Shown here one piece after another: positions 16,827-25,898 of a stretch of 38,039 bases of DNA. This stretch comes from an uncultured Pelagibacteraceae bacterium (GTDB lineage Bacteria; Pseudomonadota; Alphaproteobacteria; Pelagibacterales; AG-422-B15): contig CACKBQ010000012.1 of the NCBI GenBank assembly GCA_902598405.1, positions 1 to 38,039 of the forward strand, in the 5' to 3' direction. Numbering within the stretch: position 1 is the stretch's first letter; every line of letters begins with the position of its first letter. A model generated the notes under the pieces. It had not been told where the DNA came from. It saw only the letters and a program-made list of their open reading frames with translations, and made no database searches. The translations under genes and the position numbers were made by a program.

Positions 16827-17848
16827 TGAATTATCCATTTCTTGATTTTGATAAGCTTGAAAACTCATATTCCGAATCGTTAGGGATACTGGATCAAAGC
16901 TTTAATAAAATTTTAGTAGTCGGTATAGGCGGCTCTTCTCAGGGATCAAAAGCAATTAATCATTTTTTAAATGAAAAACGTGTCCATTATGTTGATCATT
17001 TAAATTCTGTTAAGATTAACGAATTGTTAGACAATACTCAACTAGATGAGACTGGTTTCATTTTCGTATCAAAATCTGGACAAACATCAGAAATACTAAC
17101 CATCTTTGAATATATGATCAAAAAACTAGACGGAAATATTGATTTTTCAAAAAATTTTTATTCGTTTACAGAAAATGCATCTTCTCCACTAAGAGACTTA
17201 TCCATACAAAAATCAATAAAAACTATTGAACTAAACAACGAAATTGGAGGTAGATTTTCAATTTTTAGTAACAATAGCCTTATCCCAAGTTTTTACTTTA
17301 ATAGAGGTCTGTTCACTGAGTTTTTTAATGGAGGAAGAAGAGCATTAAAAGATAAAGACCAAATAAAGAACATGGCTGAGGAAGATTTTAAAAGAATCAA
17401 AAATGGAAATAATATATTTGCTTATTTGATTTATGGTGACGAGCTTATTGAAATTGGTAATTGGCGTAAACAATTATATGCGGAGTCATTAGGTAAAAAC
17501 GCAAAAGGTGTATTACCTGTAGTATCTGAAATGCCAAAAGACCAGCACAGTCTTTTACAGTTATATCTAGATGGACCCAAAAATATTTTTTTTGAAATTA
17601 TGGGTATGGAATACTCAAAAATGAATTTGATTAATATCACACTTTCAAATCATCTTGATGCCATGAGTAAATCTTTATCAAAGATAAATGGGAATACTAA
17701 TAAATATATTTTTAAAGATAAAGATATGAGTAAGATTGGCTATTTTTTTGGATCAGAAATGTTAAGGGTTATCTATCTTGCTGAATTATTAGAAGTTGAC
17801 CCCTTTACTCAAGATGCAGTTGAACTTCAAAAAGGTTATTTAAATTAA
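16823..17848 (+). CDS. pgi: Compact phosphoglucose isomerase-like SIS protein
   Basis: PGI interconverts glucose-6-phosphate and fructose-6-phosphate. Family features are present in order: GIGGSSQGS at 34-42, VSKSGQTSEILT, GGRFSIFS, catalytic Glu221 in AESLGK, His242 in DQHSLLQ and the terminal DPFTQDAVELQK with Lys337. At 341 residues it is far shorter than usual PGIs (430-550), with the N-terminal helices missing and short loops. Motif variants (SKSGQTSE in place of SKTFTTxET) suggest a divergent branch; the enzyme may prefer another sugar phosphate. It overlaps the transporter start-to-stop (ATGATGA) and its last 9 bases overlap rsmD on the other strand. Confidence 0.82.
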   Translation: MMNYPFLDFDKLENSYSESLGILDQSFNKILVVGIGGSSQGSKAINHFLNEKRVHYVDHLNSVKINELLDNTQLDETGFIFVSKSGQTSEILTIFEYMIKKLDGNIDFSKNFYSFTENASSPLRDLSIQKSIKTIELNNEIGGRFSIFSNNSLIPSFYFNRGLFTEFFNGGRRALKDKDQIKNMAEEDFKRIKNGNNIFAYLIYGDELIEIGNWRKQLYAESLGKNAKGVLPVVSEMPKDQHSLLQLYLDGPKNIFFEIMGMEYSKMNLINITLSNHLDAMSKSLSKINGNTNKYIFKDKDMSKIGYFFGSEMLRVIYLAELLEVDPFTQDAVELQKGYLN

Positions 17849-18409
17849 TTTAAAAAAACTAAATTTTGAATTACCTAGTTCTTTTTCACGTAAAAGTAAT
17901 ACTTCTGACAGTTCAAAATGTTTAGATTTTTTTTCTTCCTCTAAGATGATGATACTGTCTTTTTCTAGTAAGTTTTTTTTAATAATATTTTTAATAGCTC
18001 TGAGTCCAAGATTTTTTCCATACGGTGGATCTATATAAGCAAGGTTGAACTTTGTAGATTCAGAATACTCTTCAAATGAACAAGCATTTTCAGAAATAAC
18101 AGCAATCTTTTCTAAATATCCTAGCTTGTTTGCACTTTTAAAAATTATATCTATCATTTGTTGATTGTTCTCTACCATAGTTGCGTGTCTAGCACCACGT
18201 GACAATGCTTCAAAGCTAAATGATCCGGTGCCAGCGAAAAGATCAATTACTTTTGCTTCTTCAAGACTAAAGTTAATTTTTACCAATTCTTTTCCGTGCG
18301 TTAAAAGATTAAAAATGGTTTCCCTATTTTTGTCTGAAAGTGGTCTTACATCTTTACTTTTAAAGCTAAATATTGAATGACCTTTTCTTTCTCCGCTAAT
18401 AATTCTCAT
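17840..18409 (-). CDS. rsmD: 16S rRNA (guanine966-N2)-methyltransferase RsmD
   Basis: RsmD methylates G966 of 16S rRNA late in 30S assembly using S-adenosylmethionine. The 189 residues begin MRIISGERKG, followed by RPLSDKNRETIFNLL, the SAM site VIDLFAGTGSFSFEALSRGA and the catalytic DPPY in AYIDPPYGKNL. It is full length. It lies one base after the upstream pseudouridine synthase gene, so both are probably co-transcribed as rRNA-modification enzymes, and its 3' end overlaps pgi convergently by 9 bases. Confidence 0.95.
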   Translation of the reverse strand: MRIISGERKGHSIFSFKSKDVRPLSDKNRETIFNLLTHGKELVKINFSLEEAKVIDLFAGTGSFSFEALSRGARHATMVENNQQMIDIIFKSANKLGYLEKIAVISENACSFEEYSESTKFNLAYIDPPYGKNLGLRAIKNIIKKNLLEKDSIIILEEEKKSKHFELSEVLLLREKELGNSKFSFFKLI

Positions 18410-18410
18410 T

Positions 18411-19121
18411 TTAAGTAACTTTTTTTATTTCCCCTTTTTTCAAACTACCAAGCTTAAATTCCCCATAAGTTATTCTAATTAATCTTGTTACTGTAATATT
18501 CAAAGAATCAAAAATATTTCTAATTTCTTTATTTTTACCTTCAGTTAATGTCATTTTTATCCATGAGTAAGTATTTGTTTTGCTAATGAATGATGCTTTT
18601 ATAGGTTTATATTTAACTTTTTTATACGTATAACCCCTTAATAAGGTATTAATAAATTTATTATCAATAAAGCCTTGTATTTTTACCTTATAAACCCTTT
18701 CAAAATTATTTTTGGGTAATTCCATCTTTCTTTTAAAGCTACCGCTGTTAGTCAATAGTAACAGCCCCTCTGAATTATAATCAAGTCGTCCAATTGAAAT
18801 TAAATTATGGTTTTTTTTAGGTATGTATTCATAAATAGTTTTACGATTTTTTGGGTCTGATTTTGTTACTAAGCATCCCCTTGGTTTGTTGAAAATATAT
18901 ATGTCATTTAATTGCTGATCAGATATTAGGTTAATAGGTTTATTGTCTATTTTTACAATACTGTTGATACTTATTTGAACTCCTTGTTTTGTCACCAATT
19001 CGTTATCAACAACAACTCTTTGCTCATCGATGAGTTTATCTATTTCTCTTCTCGAAAAGTTAGTTGACTGTGCTAATAATTTATTAATTCTTACTAATTT
19101 TTGTTGTCTCAAAGTAGGCAT
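18411..19121 (-). CDS. rluB: RsuA/RluB-family rRNA pseudouridine synthase
   Basis: This enzyme isomerises a uridine in rRNA. It has an N-terminal S4 RNA-binding domain (VRINKLLAQ, FSRREIDKLI, VTKQGVQI) and a catalytic domain with the aspartate in GRLDYNSEGLLLLTNSG, plus LTEGKNKEIRNIF and VTRLIRITYGEF. At 236 residues it is compact for RluB (around 290) and close to RsuA; the large-subunit assignment (RluB, position 2605) is likelier from the sequence but not certain. It is the upstream partner of rsmD and divergent from tadA across only 32 bases. Confidence 0.88.
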   Translation of the reverse strand: MPTLRQQKLVRINKLLAQSTNFSRREIDKLIDEQRVVVDNELVTKQGVQISINSIVKIDNKPINLISDQQLNDIYIFNKPRGCLVTKSDPKNRKTIYEYIPKKNHNLISIGRLDYNSEGLLLLTNSGSFKRKMELPKNNFERVYKVKIQGFIDNKFINTLLRGYTYKKVKYKPIKASFISKTNTYSWIKMTLTEGKNKEIRNIFDSLNITVTRLIRITYGEFKLGSLKKGEIKKVT

Positions 19122-19153
19122 GAATTAGGATTGCTTATATTAATTAAATATTT

Positions 19154-19603
19154 ATGACACAAAATAAATTCATGGCAATGGCAATTGAGGAGGCAAAAAA
19201 AGGCTTAAAAATTGGAGAAATACCAATTGGATGCGTTATCACTAATAAGGAAGATAAAGTTTTAGCCCGGTCCCATAATTCAGTGGTTAGCAGAAAAGAC
19301 CCAGTAGGCCATGCTGAACTAAACGCTATAAGAAAGGCGTGTGAAATGATTAACTCTGATCGATTGGTTGATTGTAATATTTACGTGACTTTAGAGCCAT
19401 GTATTATGTGTGCCAGCGCTATATCAAAAGCTAAGCTTAAGAGGTTGTATTATGGTGCAGATGATTTAAAATATGGCTCGATAAATGGTAACTTAAATTT
19501 TTTTATATCAAAAAATTGTAATCATTTGCCAGAAATTTATGATAATATTTCAAAAACTGACTGCGAAAACTTAATAGATAATTTTTTTAAAGGTAAAAGA
19601 TAA
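19154..19603 (+). CDS. tadA: tRNA-specific adenosine deaminase TadA
   Basis: TadA converts adenosine 34 of tRNA-Arg(ACG) to inosine. The 149 residues show the zinc deaminase motif GHAELNAIR (His53, Glu55) and [11 protein letters not shown] (Cys83, Cys86), with [14 protein letters not shown] towards the C-terminus in the tRNA-contacting region. The last base of its stop codon (19603) is also the first of the next start (TAATG). It shares a very short upstream region with the divergent rsmD-rluB pair, all of them RNA-modification enzymes. Confidence 0.96.
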   Translation: MTQNKFMAMAIEEAKKGLKIGEIPIGCVITNKEDKVLARSHNSVVSRKDPVGHAELNAIRKACEMINSDRLVDCNIYVTLEPCIMCASAISKAKLKRLYYGADDLKYGSINGNLNFFISKNCNHLPEIYDNISKTDCENLIDNFFKGKR

Positions 19604-20808
19604 TGAACATATCACCAAAAGCAAAAGAAACTACGGATAGATTGAATAATTTTATGGATAAGCATGTTTATCCAAACAACGAAACGTATCATAGTCAGAT
19701 CGAAAATTTTGGAGCTGACAGATGGCAGGTGGTACCGGTGATTGAAGATCTTAAAAAGGAAGCAAAAAAAGAAGACCTTTGGAATTTATTTTTACCTGAA
19801 AGTGACTATGGGCATGGCCTTACAAACGCAGAGTATGCACCAATGTGTGAAATCATGGGGAGAGCAATGTGGTCTGCGGAAGTTTTCAATTGTTCTGCTC
19901 CTGATACCGGTAATATGGAAGTTTTAGTTCGATATGGAACAGATGAACAAAAAGAAAAGTATTTAAAGCCATTATTAGATGGTGAGATACGCTCTGCTTT
20001 TGCCATGACAGAGCCTGCAGTCGCTTCATCAGATGCAACAAATATTGAAAGTGAAATAAAAAAAGAAGGAAATCAATATGTCCTTAATGGAACAAAATGG
20101 TGGACTTCTGGTGCAATGGATCCAAGGTGCCAATTTTTTATCTTCATGGGAAAAACAGATCCAGATAATCCTGACAGACATAAGCAACAATCCATGATAC
20201 TGGTTGATAAGGACACACCAGGTATCAAAATAAAGAGACATTTGCCTGTTTTTGGTTTTGACGACGCCCCTCATGGACATGCTGAGGTTGAATTTAAAGA
20301 CGTCAAAGTTCCTCCAGAAAATATGCTTTTAGGCGAAGGTAGAGGATTTGAAATTGCACAGGGTAGGTTGGGACCTGGACGAATTCACCATTGTATGAGA
20401 ACTATAGGTCTTGCTGAAGTTGCACTTGAAGCAATGTGTAAAAGACTAATGAGCAGAAAGGCCTTTGGCAAAGAAGTGGTAAGGCACTCTGTTTGGCAAG
20501 AGAGAATTGCTGATGCTAGAATTAATATTGAGATGACTAGACTACTAACATTAAAAGCCGCAACTATGATGGATGAGGTAGGAAACAAAGTTGCAAAAAA
20601 TGAAATAGCCATGATTAAAGTAGCTGCACCAAATATGGCATTAAAAATTATTGATGATGCAATTCAAGCGTTTGGAGGAGCTGGAGTAACAACAGACCCA
20701 CACCTAGCACAAGCTTACGCAGGAATGAGAACTCTGCGATTAGCGGATGGACCAGACGAAGTGCATAGACTTTCTATTGCAAGAAATGAATTAAAAAAAT
20801 ACTTATAA
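19603..20808 (+). CDS. Acyl-CoA dehydrogenase of the ACAD10/11 type
   Basis: An FAD enzyme of 401 residues oxidising an acyl-CoA. The FAD-binding middle domain ([26 protein letters not shown]) and the C-terminal helical domain ([35 protein letters not shown]) are intact. Near the C-terminus ADGPDEVH (381-388) replaces the usual YEGT-x-x-QR, so the classic catalytic-Glu site holds an Asp; this signature is shared with ACAD10/ACAD11 of animals. The kinase at 22215 resembles the other half of those fusion proteins. It overlaps tadA by one base. Substrate is inferred, not shown. Confidence 0.9.
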   Translation: MNISPKAKETTDRLNNFMDKHVYPNNETYHSQIENFGADRWQVVPVIEDLKKEAKKEDLWNLFLPESDYGHGLTNAEYAPMCEIMGRAMWSAEVFNCSAPDTGNMEVLVRYGTDEQKEKYLKPLLDGEIRSAFAMTEPAVASSDATNIESEIKKEGNQYVLNGTKWWTSGAMDPRCQFFIFMGKTDPDNPDRHKQQSMILVDKDTPGIKIKRHLPVFGFDDAPHGHAEVEFKDVKVPPENMLLGEGRGFEIAQGRLGPGRIHHCMRTIGLAEVALEAMCKRLMSRKAFGKEVVRHSVWQERIADARINIEMTRLLTLKAATMMDEVGNKVAKNEIAMIKVAAPNMALKIIDDAIQAFGGAGVTTDPHLAQAYAGMRTLRLADGPDEVHRLSIARNELKKYL

Positions 20809-20810
20809 TT

Positions 20811-20978
20811 TTGATAAAAAAGAAGAAAACCTACCAGAAAGATAATTACGGAAGATACGTTAAGTCACACGAATTTGATCGCTATTGGGATGAGTACCAC
20901 AATCTGGAAGATATTTCGATGAAAGAGTCAATAAGACAGCGGAAAGAGCGAGAAAAAAATATAAAAAACTCTAAATAG
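20811..20978 (+). CDS. Possible 55-residue basic small protein
   Basis: Between the dehydrogenase and the convergent aminotransferase-like gene a frame runs from TTG at 20811 to TAG at 20978. The product opens IKKKKTYQKDNYGRYVK, continues with HEFDRYWDEYHNLED and ends in a charged helix-like tail rich in Lys, Arg and Glu. It starts 2 bases after the dehydrogenase stop, consistent with translational coupling, and no other gene explains these 160 bases. There is no Shine-Dalgarno sequence, the start is non-ATG, and its last 8 bases overlap the gene on the other strand. I do not recognise it. Confidence 0.42.
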   Translation: MIKKKKTYQKDNYGRYVKSHEFDRYWDEYHNLEDISMKESIRQRKEREKNIKNSK

Positions 20979-22209
20979 TTTTATCCAAAAATCCTATTAA
21001 TTTTCTTACCTCTTCTATGCTATTGTAATGAACCATAGAGACTCTAACTACCCCATCATCTGGCTCAATTCCCAAACCCTGCAAGCATCTCCAGGCATAA
21101 AATTCACCATTTCTAATGCCAATATTATTTCTTCCAGCCTCCTGGGCTACATGCAATGAGCTTTTATCTTTAACAGTGAATGATACAGTTGGCATACGAT
21201 CACATCTAGCATGTGTTTGTTTGCCAATCATTCTTATATTTTTTTTTGTCTTGAGGAAATCAATCAGTTCTTTCATTAATACCTCTTCATGTTTAGATAC
21301 TAATTCAAAAACTTTTTTACCTTTGCGGTGAAGATCTAAATTATTTTCGCTAAAATGATGATCATATAAAGTTTCGTAGTAGTCAGTTATACCTGACAAA
21401 CATCCAAGTTCCTCATGATTAGGACCACCTGGATTAAGAGTATACGGAACACTTCCTTCCAAGAATTCATGATTAAGATTTTTTGTTTCAAGTAATAAAT
21501 CTCTCTTACCATATAATAGTGCTAAATGTGGTCCATAAGTTTTGTATAGGCTAAAACCATAGAAATCTATATCAAGATCTTTTAAATCCGCAATATCATG
21601 TGCCATGTAAGCTACACCGTCTCCAACAACTTTGATATTATTCTGATGCGCCAATGTAATGATATCTTTTAGATTATTAATTGACGCAACAACATTAGAT
21701 GTATGACAGACACAAATAAATTTTGTTTTCTCTGTTATGAGATTTTTTAATTCGTCCAATTCTAGTTCAGCAGAGTCAGGGTTAAACTTCCATTCATTTA
21801 TTTTGATACCGTGTTCTGATAATTTCCTCCATGCACCAATATTTGCCTCATGATCTTGATTTGTGACTATGATTTCATCCCCATTATTAAGCCACGATCT
21901 CACAGCATTAGATAGTAAAAACATATTCATAGTTGTAGATGGTCCAATCATAAATTCATCATTATTGATATTTAGGAGTTCAGCAATTTTGCTTATGCTA
22001 TTATCCATTTCATTACCTGCTTCAATCGACGGACCAAAGTCGCCATACGGTTGTACTTTTTTAGTCGTCATAAAATCATTTAACTTTTCAATAACCTGTT
22101 TTGGCACGTATGTGCCACCAGCATTCTCAAAAAATGCAAAGTTTGAAGTTTTAGGGTTTTGAAAAACAGGGAATTGTTCTCTTACAAAATTTATATCCAG
22201 CTCTATCAT
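20971..22209 (-). CDS. Class V aminotransferase-fold protein, cysteine desulfurase-like
   Basis: A PLP enzyme of the class V aminotransferase / cysteine desulfurase superfamily, looking most like the TIGR01976 group whose reaction is unsettled. ENAGGTYVP near the N-terminus, the DHEAN histidine that stacks on PLP, CHTSNVVASIN, the PLP-lysine in SLYKTYGPH and the C-terminal GVVRVSMVHYNS are visible. I chose the ATG at 22209 (MIELDINFV) rather than 22245, because it begins with the conserved helix and sits 5 bases after the kinase stop; the longer frame would add 12 unrelated residues. It belongs to the purD-kinase-aminotransferase run. Confidence 0.85.
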   Translation of the reverse strand: MIELDINFVREQFPVFQNPKTSNFAFFENAGGTYVPKQVIEKLNDFMTTKKVQPYGDFGPSIEAGNEMDNSISKIAELLNINNDEFMIGPSTTMNMFLLSNAVRSWLNNGDEIIVTNQDHEANIGAWRKLSEHGIKINEWKFNPDSAELELDELKNLITEKTKFICVCHTSNVVASINNLKDIITLAHQNNIKVVGDGVAYMAHDIADLKDLDIDFYGFSLYKTYGPHLALLYGKRDLLLETKNLNHEFLEGSVPYTLNPGGPNHEELGCLSGITDYYETLYDHHFSENNLDLHRKGKKVFELVSKHEEVLMKELIDFLKTKKNIRMIGKQTHARCDRMPTVSFTVKDKSSLHVAQEAGRNNIGIRNGEFYAWRCLQGLGIEPDDGVVRVSMVHYNSIEEVRKLIGFLDKTI

Positions 22210-22214
22210 ATTAA

Positions 22215-23282
22215 TTATTTTGCTGCCTCTTCCACAATATTCCATCCTAATTTTCCTAATATTGGAACAAAGCTCTCATAGTTTTTAGCCTCCGAACTTG
22301 AGGCTGTCCCATCTCTAACTCTTCCAACAATTCCTTGCGCAATTCCAGCCAGGCGGAAAATGTTATATGCCATATAAAAATCCCAGTTTTCAATTTTATT
22401 CCTGCCTGTTTTTTTGTAATACATTTCAGCGTACTCATGTTCAGAGGGAATATTAAGCTCTTCTAAGTTTGATCCCATCATTCCGAGACCCTTCGCTGCA
22501 GCAGGCAGTCGCCATGACATCATGTGATAAGTAAAATCTGCTATAGGATTGCCGAGTGTAGATAGCTCCCAATCCAGTATAGCCATAACTTTATTATTTT
22601 GTTTATCAAATATCATATTATCAAGACGAAAGTCTCCATGTACAATTGTAGTTTCATTATCTTCAGGAATATTTATTGGCAACCATTCTATTAAACTATC
22701 CATTTCATTGATTTTTTGTGTTTCAGAGTCTTTATACTGTTTGGTCCAACGATGAATTTGTCTTGCCATGTAATTTTCGTGTTTTCCATAATCACTTAGC
22801 CCAATTTTTTGAAAATCAACGTTATGAAGTTTTGCAATCGTATCATTCATGGATAGGTAAATTTCACGGCGTTGATTGTTATCTGAGTCTGGCAATAAAA
22901 GTTCCCAGTATATGTTTCCATCAACATGATCCATTAAAAAAAATTGTGTTCCAATGACGTTTTCATCTTCACAAAAACAATAAGTTTCTGGAACTGGCAC
23001 ATCAGTCTTGCCAAGTGCAGTAATGACTTTATATTCTCTATCTACCGCATGTGCAGATTTTAGTAATTTACCAGGTGGTTTACGCCTTAACACATAGTTT
23101 TTTGTTTTATCCTCAATCAAATAAGTAGGATTGGATTGCCCCCCTTTAAATTGCTTTATACTTACAATATCAAAATCACTTCCAATTACTTTTTTTAAGT
23201 AATCATTGAGATTACCACTATTAAAAACTAACTTTTCATCAACCTCCTTAGTACCAGAAAATATTTGATCACGAGTAGTCAT
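22215..23282 (-). CDS. Aminoglycoside-phosphotransferase-fold kinase, ACAD10/11 N-terminal type
   Basis: A 355-residue small-molecule kinase. FKGGQSNPTYLI forms the nucleotide loop, YVLRRKPPGKLLKSAH and DREYKV give the Lys and Glu pair, HGDFRLDN (215-222) is the catalytic Brenner motif and DWE (237-239) the metal site. SNPTY together with RKPPG is the pattern of the kinase domain fused to ACAD in animal ACAD10 and ACAD11, so antibiotic resistance is unlikely. A partner dehydrogenase lies at 19603. It overlaps the purD stop by four bases. The proposed substrate class is a 4-hydroxyacyl-CoA, by inference. Confidence 0.88.
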   Translation of the reverse strand: MTTRDQIFSGTKEVDEKLVFNSGNLNDYLKKVIGSDFDIVSIKQFKGGQSNPTYLIEDKTKNYVLRRKPPGKLLKSAHAVDREYKVITALGKTDVPVPETYCFCEDENVIGTQFFLMDHVDGNIYWELLLPDSDNNQRREIYLSMNDTIAKLHNVDFQKIGLSDYGKHENYMARQIHRWTKQYKDSETQKINEMDSLIEWLPINIPEDNETTIVHGDFRLDNMIFDKQNNKVMAILDWELSTLGNPIADFTYHMMSWRLPAAAKGLGMMGSNLEELNIPSEHEYAEMYYKKTGRNKIENWDFYMAYNIFRLAGIAQGIVGRVRDGTASSSEAKNYESFVPILGKLGWNIVEEAAK

Positions 23283-24541
23283 TTAATTGCCTTTTTTCCT
23301 ATATCTCTTCTGTAATAACCATCCGCCCAATCCAGCTGACCGATGTAAGCATAAATCATATTAAGAGCATCTCTTAGATTTTTATTTTTTGCTGTTACGG
23401 AAAGAACTCTGCCTCCGTGAGCTAGAAGGTTATTTCCATCATGTTTTGTTCCTGCGTGGAATACTTGAAATAGATCACTACTCTCAAAATTTTCATAGCC
23501 AATAATTTTTGTATTTTTTTTATAGTCACCTGGATAACCTTTTGCTGCCACAACCACTGTAGCACTATTATCATCTTCCCATTCCAATTTAGTTTTACTT
23601 AAACTGCCCTCCAAGCAATTAAGAATTAATTTAATTAAATCATTTTTCATTCTAAGCATTAATACCTGACACTCTGGATCACCAAATCTAATATTATATT
23701 CAACCAATCGGGCATAACCATCTTTAATCATTAATCCAGCATAGAGAATACCTTTATAAGGATGTCCATTTTTTTTAAGGGCTTTTAAAGTGGGTGTAAT
23801 AATTTCCCTATCTACTTGTTCCTTTATTTTAGGTGTAAAAATTGGCGCAGGTGAATATGCCCCCATTCCTCCGGTGTTAGGCCCTGTATCATTTTCACCT
23901 ATTCTTTTATGATCTTGGGCACTTTCTAATGAAACAAAATCTTCACCATCACAACAAACAAAATAACTTGCTTCTTCACCGTCCATAAATTCTTCAATAA
24001 CTACATCCATATTTGCCCCAAACTTCTCATCAAAAATTTCATTTATTGCTTGTTCTGCCATTTTCTTTGTGTCCGCAACAGTAACGCCTTTCCCGGCCGC
24101 TAGACCATCAGCTTTAATTACAATAGGTAAAGGCTGTGTACTTAAATAGTTTATAGCTTCTTCTTTATTATCAAATCGAGCATAATCAGCTGTTGGTATC
24201 TTATTTTGTTTACAAAGGTCTTTCATAAAGCCTTTAGATCCTTCTAACTGCGATGCATACTTATCAGGTCCAAAGATTTTTATTTCTGTCTCTCTAAAAA
24301 AATCAACAATCCCTGCAACCAATGGTACTTCAGGTCCGACAATTACTAATTCTATCATTCTACTTTTACAGAAGTCATATATTTTCTCAAAATCTGTTAA
24401 ATCAATTTGTTCACATTCAGCAAGTTGACTTATTCCATAGTTTCCAGGTATTGCATAAATAGATGAAACCAGAGAGCTCTTAGATATTAAATAACATAAC
24501 GCATGCTCACGAGCCCCACTGCCAATCACTAAAATTTTCAT
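23279..24541 (-). CDS. purD: Phosphoribosylamine-glycine ligase (GARS)
   Basis: PurD joins phosphoribosylamine and glycine with ATP in the second step of purine synthesis. The 420 residues are the normal monofunctional length, with an N-terminal Rossmann-like domain (ILVIGSGAREHAL), the ATP-grasp domain (PIVIKADGLAAGKGV, GPNTGGMGAYSP, EYNIRFGDPECQ) and a C-terminal domain ending DGYYRRDIGKKAI. It heads the minus-strand run purD-kinase-aminotransferase and is divergent from xseA across 52 AT-rich bases that must hold both promoters; none stands out clearly. Confidence 0.97.
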   Translation of the reverse strand: MKILVIGSGAREHALCYLISKSSLVSSIYAIPGNYGISQLAECEQIDLTDFEKIYDFCKSRMIELVIVGPEVPLVAGIVDFFRETEIKIFGPDKYASQLEGSKGFMKDLCKQNKIPTADYARFDNKEEAINYLSTQPLPIVIKADGLAAGKGVTVADTKKMAEQAINEIFDEKFGANMDVVIEEFMDGEEASYFVCCDGEDFVSLESAQDHKRIGENDTGPNTGGMGAYSPAPIFTPKIKEQVDREIITPTLKALKKNGHPYKGILYAGLMIKDGYARLVEYNIRFGDPECQVLMLRMKNDLIKLILNCLEGSLSKTKLEWEDDNSATVVVAAKGYPGDYKKNTKIIGYENFESSDLFQVFHAGTKHDGNNLLAHGGRVLSVTAKNKNLRDALNMIYAYIGQLDWADGYYRRDIGKKAIK

Positions 24542-24593
24542 AAAGTATATTTTTGATTTTCTTGTTATATTAGCACATTAATATTTAAATTAA

Positions 24594-25898
24594 ATGGTAA
24601 GAGAGAACATCAAAGAATATACAGTTACTGAAATTTCAGCCTCTATTAAAGAGACCCTTGAGGATAACTTTGGCTATGTGAAAGTTCGTGGAGAAGTATC
24701 TGGTTTAAGCAAACCAGCATCAGGCCATGTATATCTTAATCTTAAAGATGAAAATGCAATTATAAAAGCGATTGCATGGAGAAGCACTGTCACAAGACTA
24801 AGCTTTATGCCAGATGAAGGCCTTGAAGTAATTTGCTCTGGTAGACTTACAACTGGGTATTCTAATAGATACCCTGGAAGATCAGACTATTCAATTATTA
24901 TAGATTCAATTGTACCAGCGGGAGAGGGTGCACTAATGGCATTGCTTGAACAAAGAAAGAAAAAATTAATGTCAGAGGGTATTTTTGATCAAGACCACAA
25001 AAAGCCTCTTCCATTATATCCTGAAACAATTGGTATTATTACATCACCTACAGGAGCAGTTATAAAAGATATTATTCATAGACTTGAAGATAGATTTCCA
25101 TGTGATGTTATTCTTTGGCCAGTTCCTGTACAAGGAGATGATGCTGCGCATTTAATAGCAGATGCTTTAAATGGATTTAACAATTCGCTAAAAGATAGCG
25201 AATTAAAAGTTCCAGACTTAATTATTGTTGCCCGTGGCGGAGGAAGCATAGAAGATCTCTGGGCATTTAATGAGGAAATTGTCGTAAGAGCAGTATTCGC
25301 TAGTGAAATACCTGTTTTGTCAGCCGTTGGACATGAAACAGATACGACACTTATTGATTTTGTGTCCGATCTTAGAGCGCCTACTCCAACGGCAGCAGCA
25401 GAGTTGTGTACACCTAATAAAGATGAGCTTTTAATCAATTTAAAAGACTTTCAAAAAGACCTTCGTGACTCAATTAACAGCAATTTAGAAAATAAATTAA
25501 GTTCATTTAAAAATATAAGTGATAAGTTGCCAGTCTCTTTAAAATTATTTATAAAAAGCCTAACATCAGAATTTAAAGAAATTACTCAGTCGCTAAACTA
25601 TCGTATTTTACAGGAACAAGTAAATAATTTTCAACAAAAACTGATTTCAAAATTTGATAAATTAAATAGCTCTACAAACTTATTTTTAGAAAATATGCGC
25701 AATCAAATTAATTATAATGAAAAGTTATTAGAAAGTATGAGCTATAAGTCAGTCTTAAATCGAGGTTATTCTGTTACAAAAAACTTAAAAAATAAAGTTA
25801 TAAAGTCAAAAAAAGATATGGAACACGATACAGATATAATTATTGAAACAAGCTTTGCAAAAATTTCTGCTGAAGTGAAGGAAATTAAAGATGAATAA
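24594..25898 (+). CDS. xseA: Exodeoxyribonuclease VII large subunit
   Basis: XseA is the catalytic subunit of the single-strand exonuclease VII. The 434 residues start with an OB-fold (VKVRGEVSGLSKPASGHVYLNLKD within roughly 25-60), then the catalytic region with ITSPTGAVIKDI, VARGGGSIEDLWAFN and SAVGHETDTTLIDFVSDLRAPTPTAAAE, and a helical, coiled-coil C-terminal part that binds XseB. The small subunit gene is not in this window. It overlaps the next gene by 8 bases. Confidence 0.97.
   Translation: MVRENIKEYTVTEISASIKETLEDNFGYVKVRGEVSGLSKPASGHVYLNLKDENAIIKAIAWRSTVTRLSFMPDEGLEVICSGRLTTGYSNRYPGRSDYSIIIDSIVPAGEGALMALLEQRKKKLMSEGIFDQDHKKPLPLYPETIGIITSPTGAVIKDIIHRLEDRFPCDVILWPVPVQGDDAAHLIADALNGFNNSLKDSELKVPDLIIVARGGGSIEDLWAFNEEIVVRAVFASEIPVLSAVGHETDTTLIDFVSDLRAPTPTAAAELCTPNKDELLINLKDFQKDLRDSINSNLENKLSSFKNISDKLPVSLKLFIKSLTSEFKEITQSLNYRILQEQVNNFQQKLISKFDKLNSSTNLFLENMRNQINYNEKLLESMSYKSVLNRGYSVTKNLKNKVIKSKKDMEHDTDIIIETSFAKISAEVKEIKDE

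Noticed and set aside
22210..22245. Upstream start of the aminotransferase-like gene at 22245
   Set aside because: It would add 12 residues with no family likeness and overlap the kinase end; the ATG at 22209 begins the conserved helix.
22215..23282. Aminoglycoside resistance gene
   Set aside because: The fold is that of aminoglycoside phosphotransferases, but SNPTY, RKPPG and the neighbouring ACAD indicate the ACAD10/11 kinase group.
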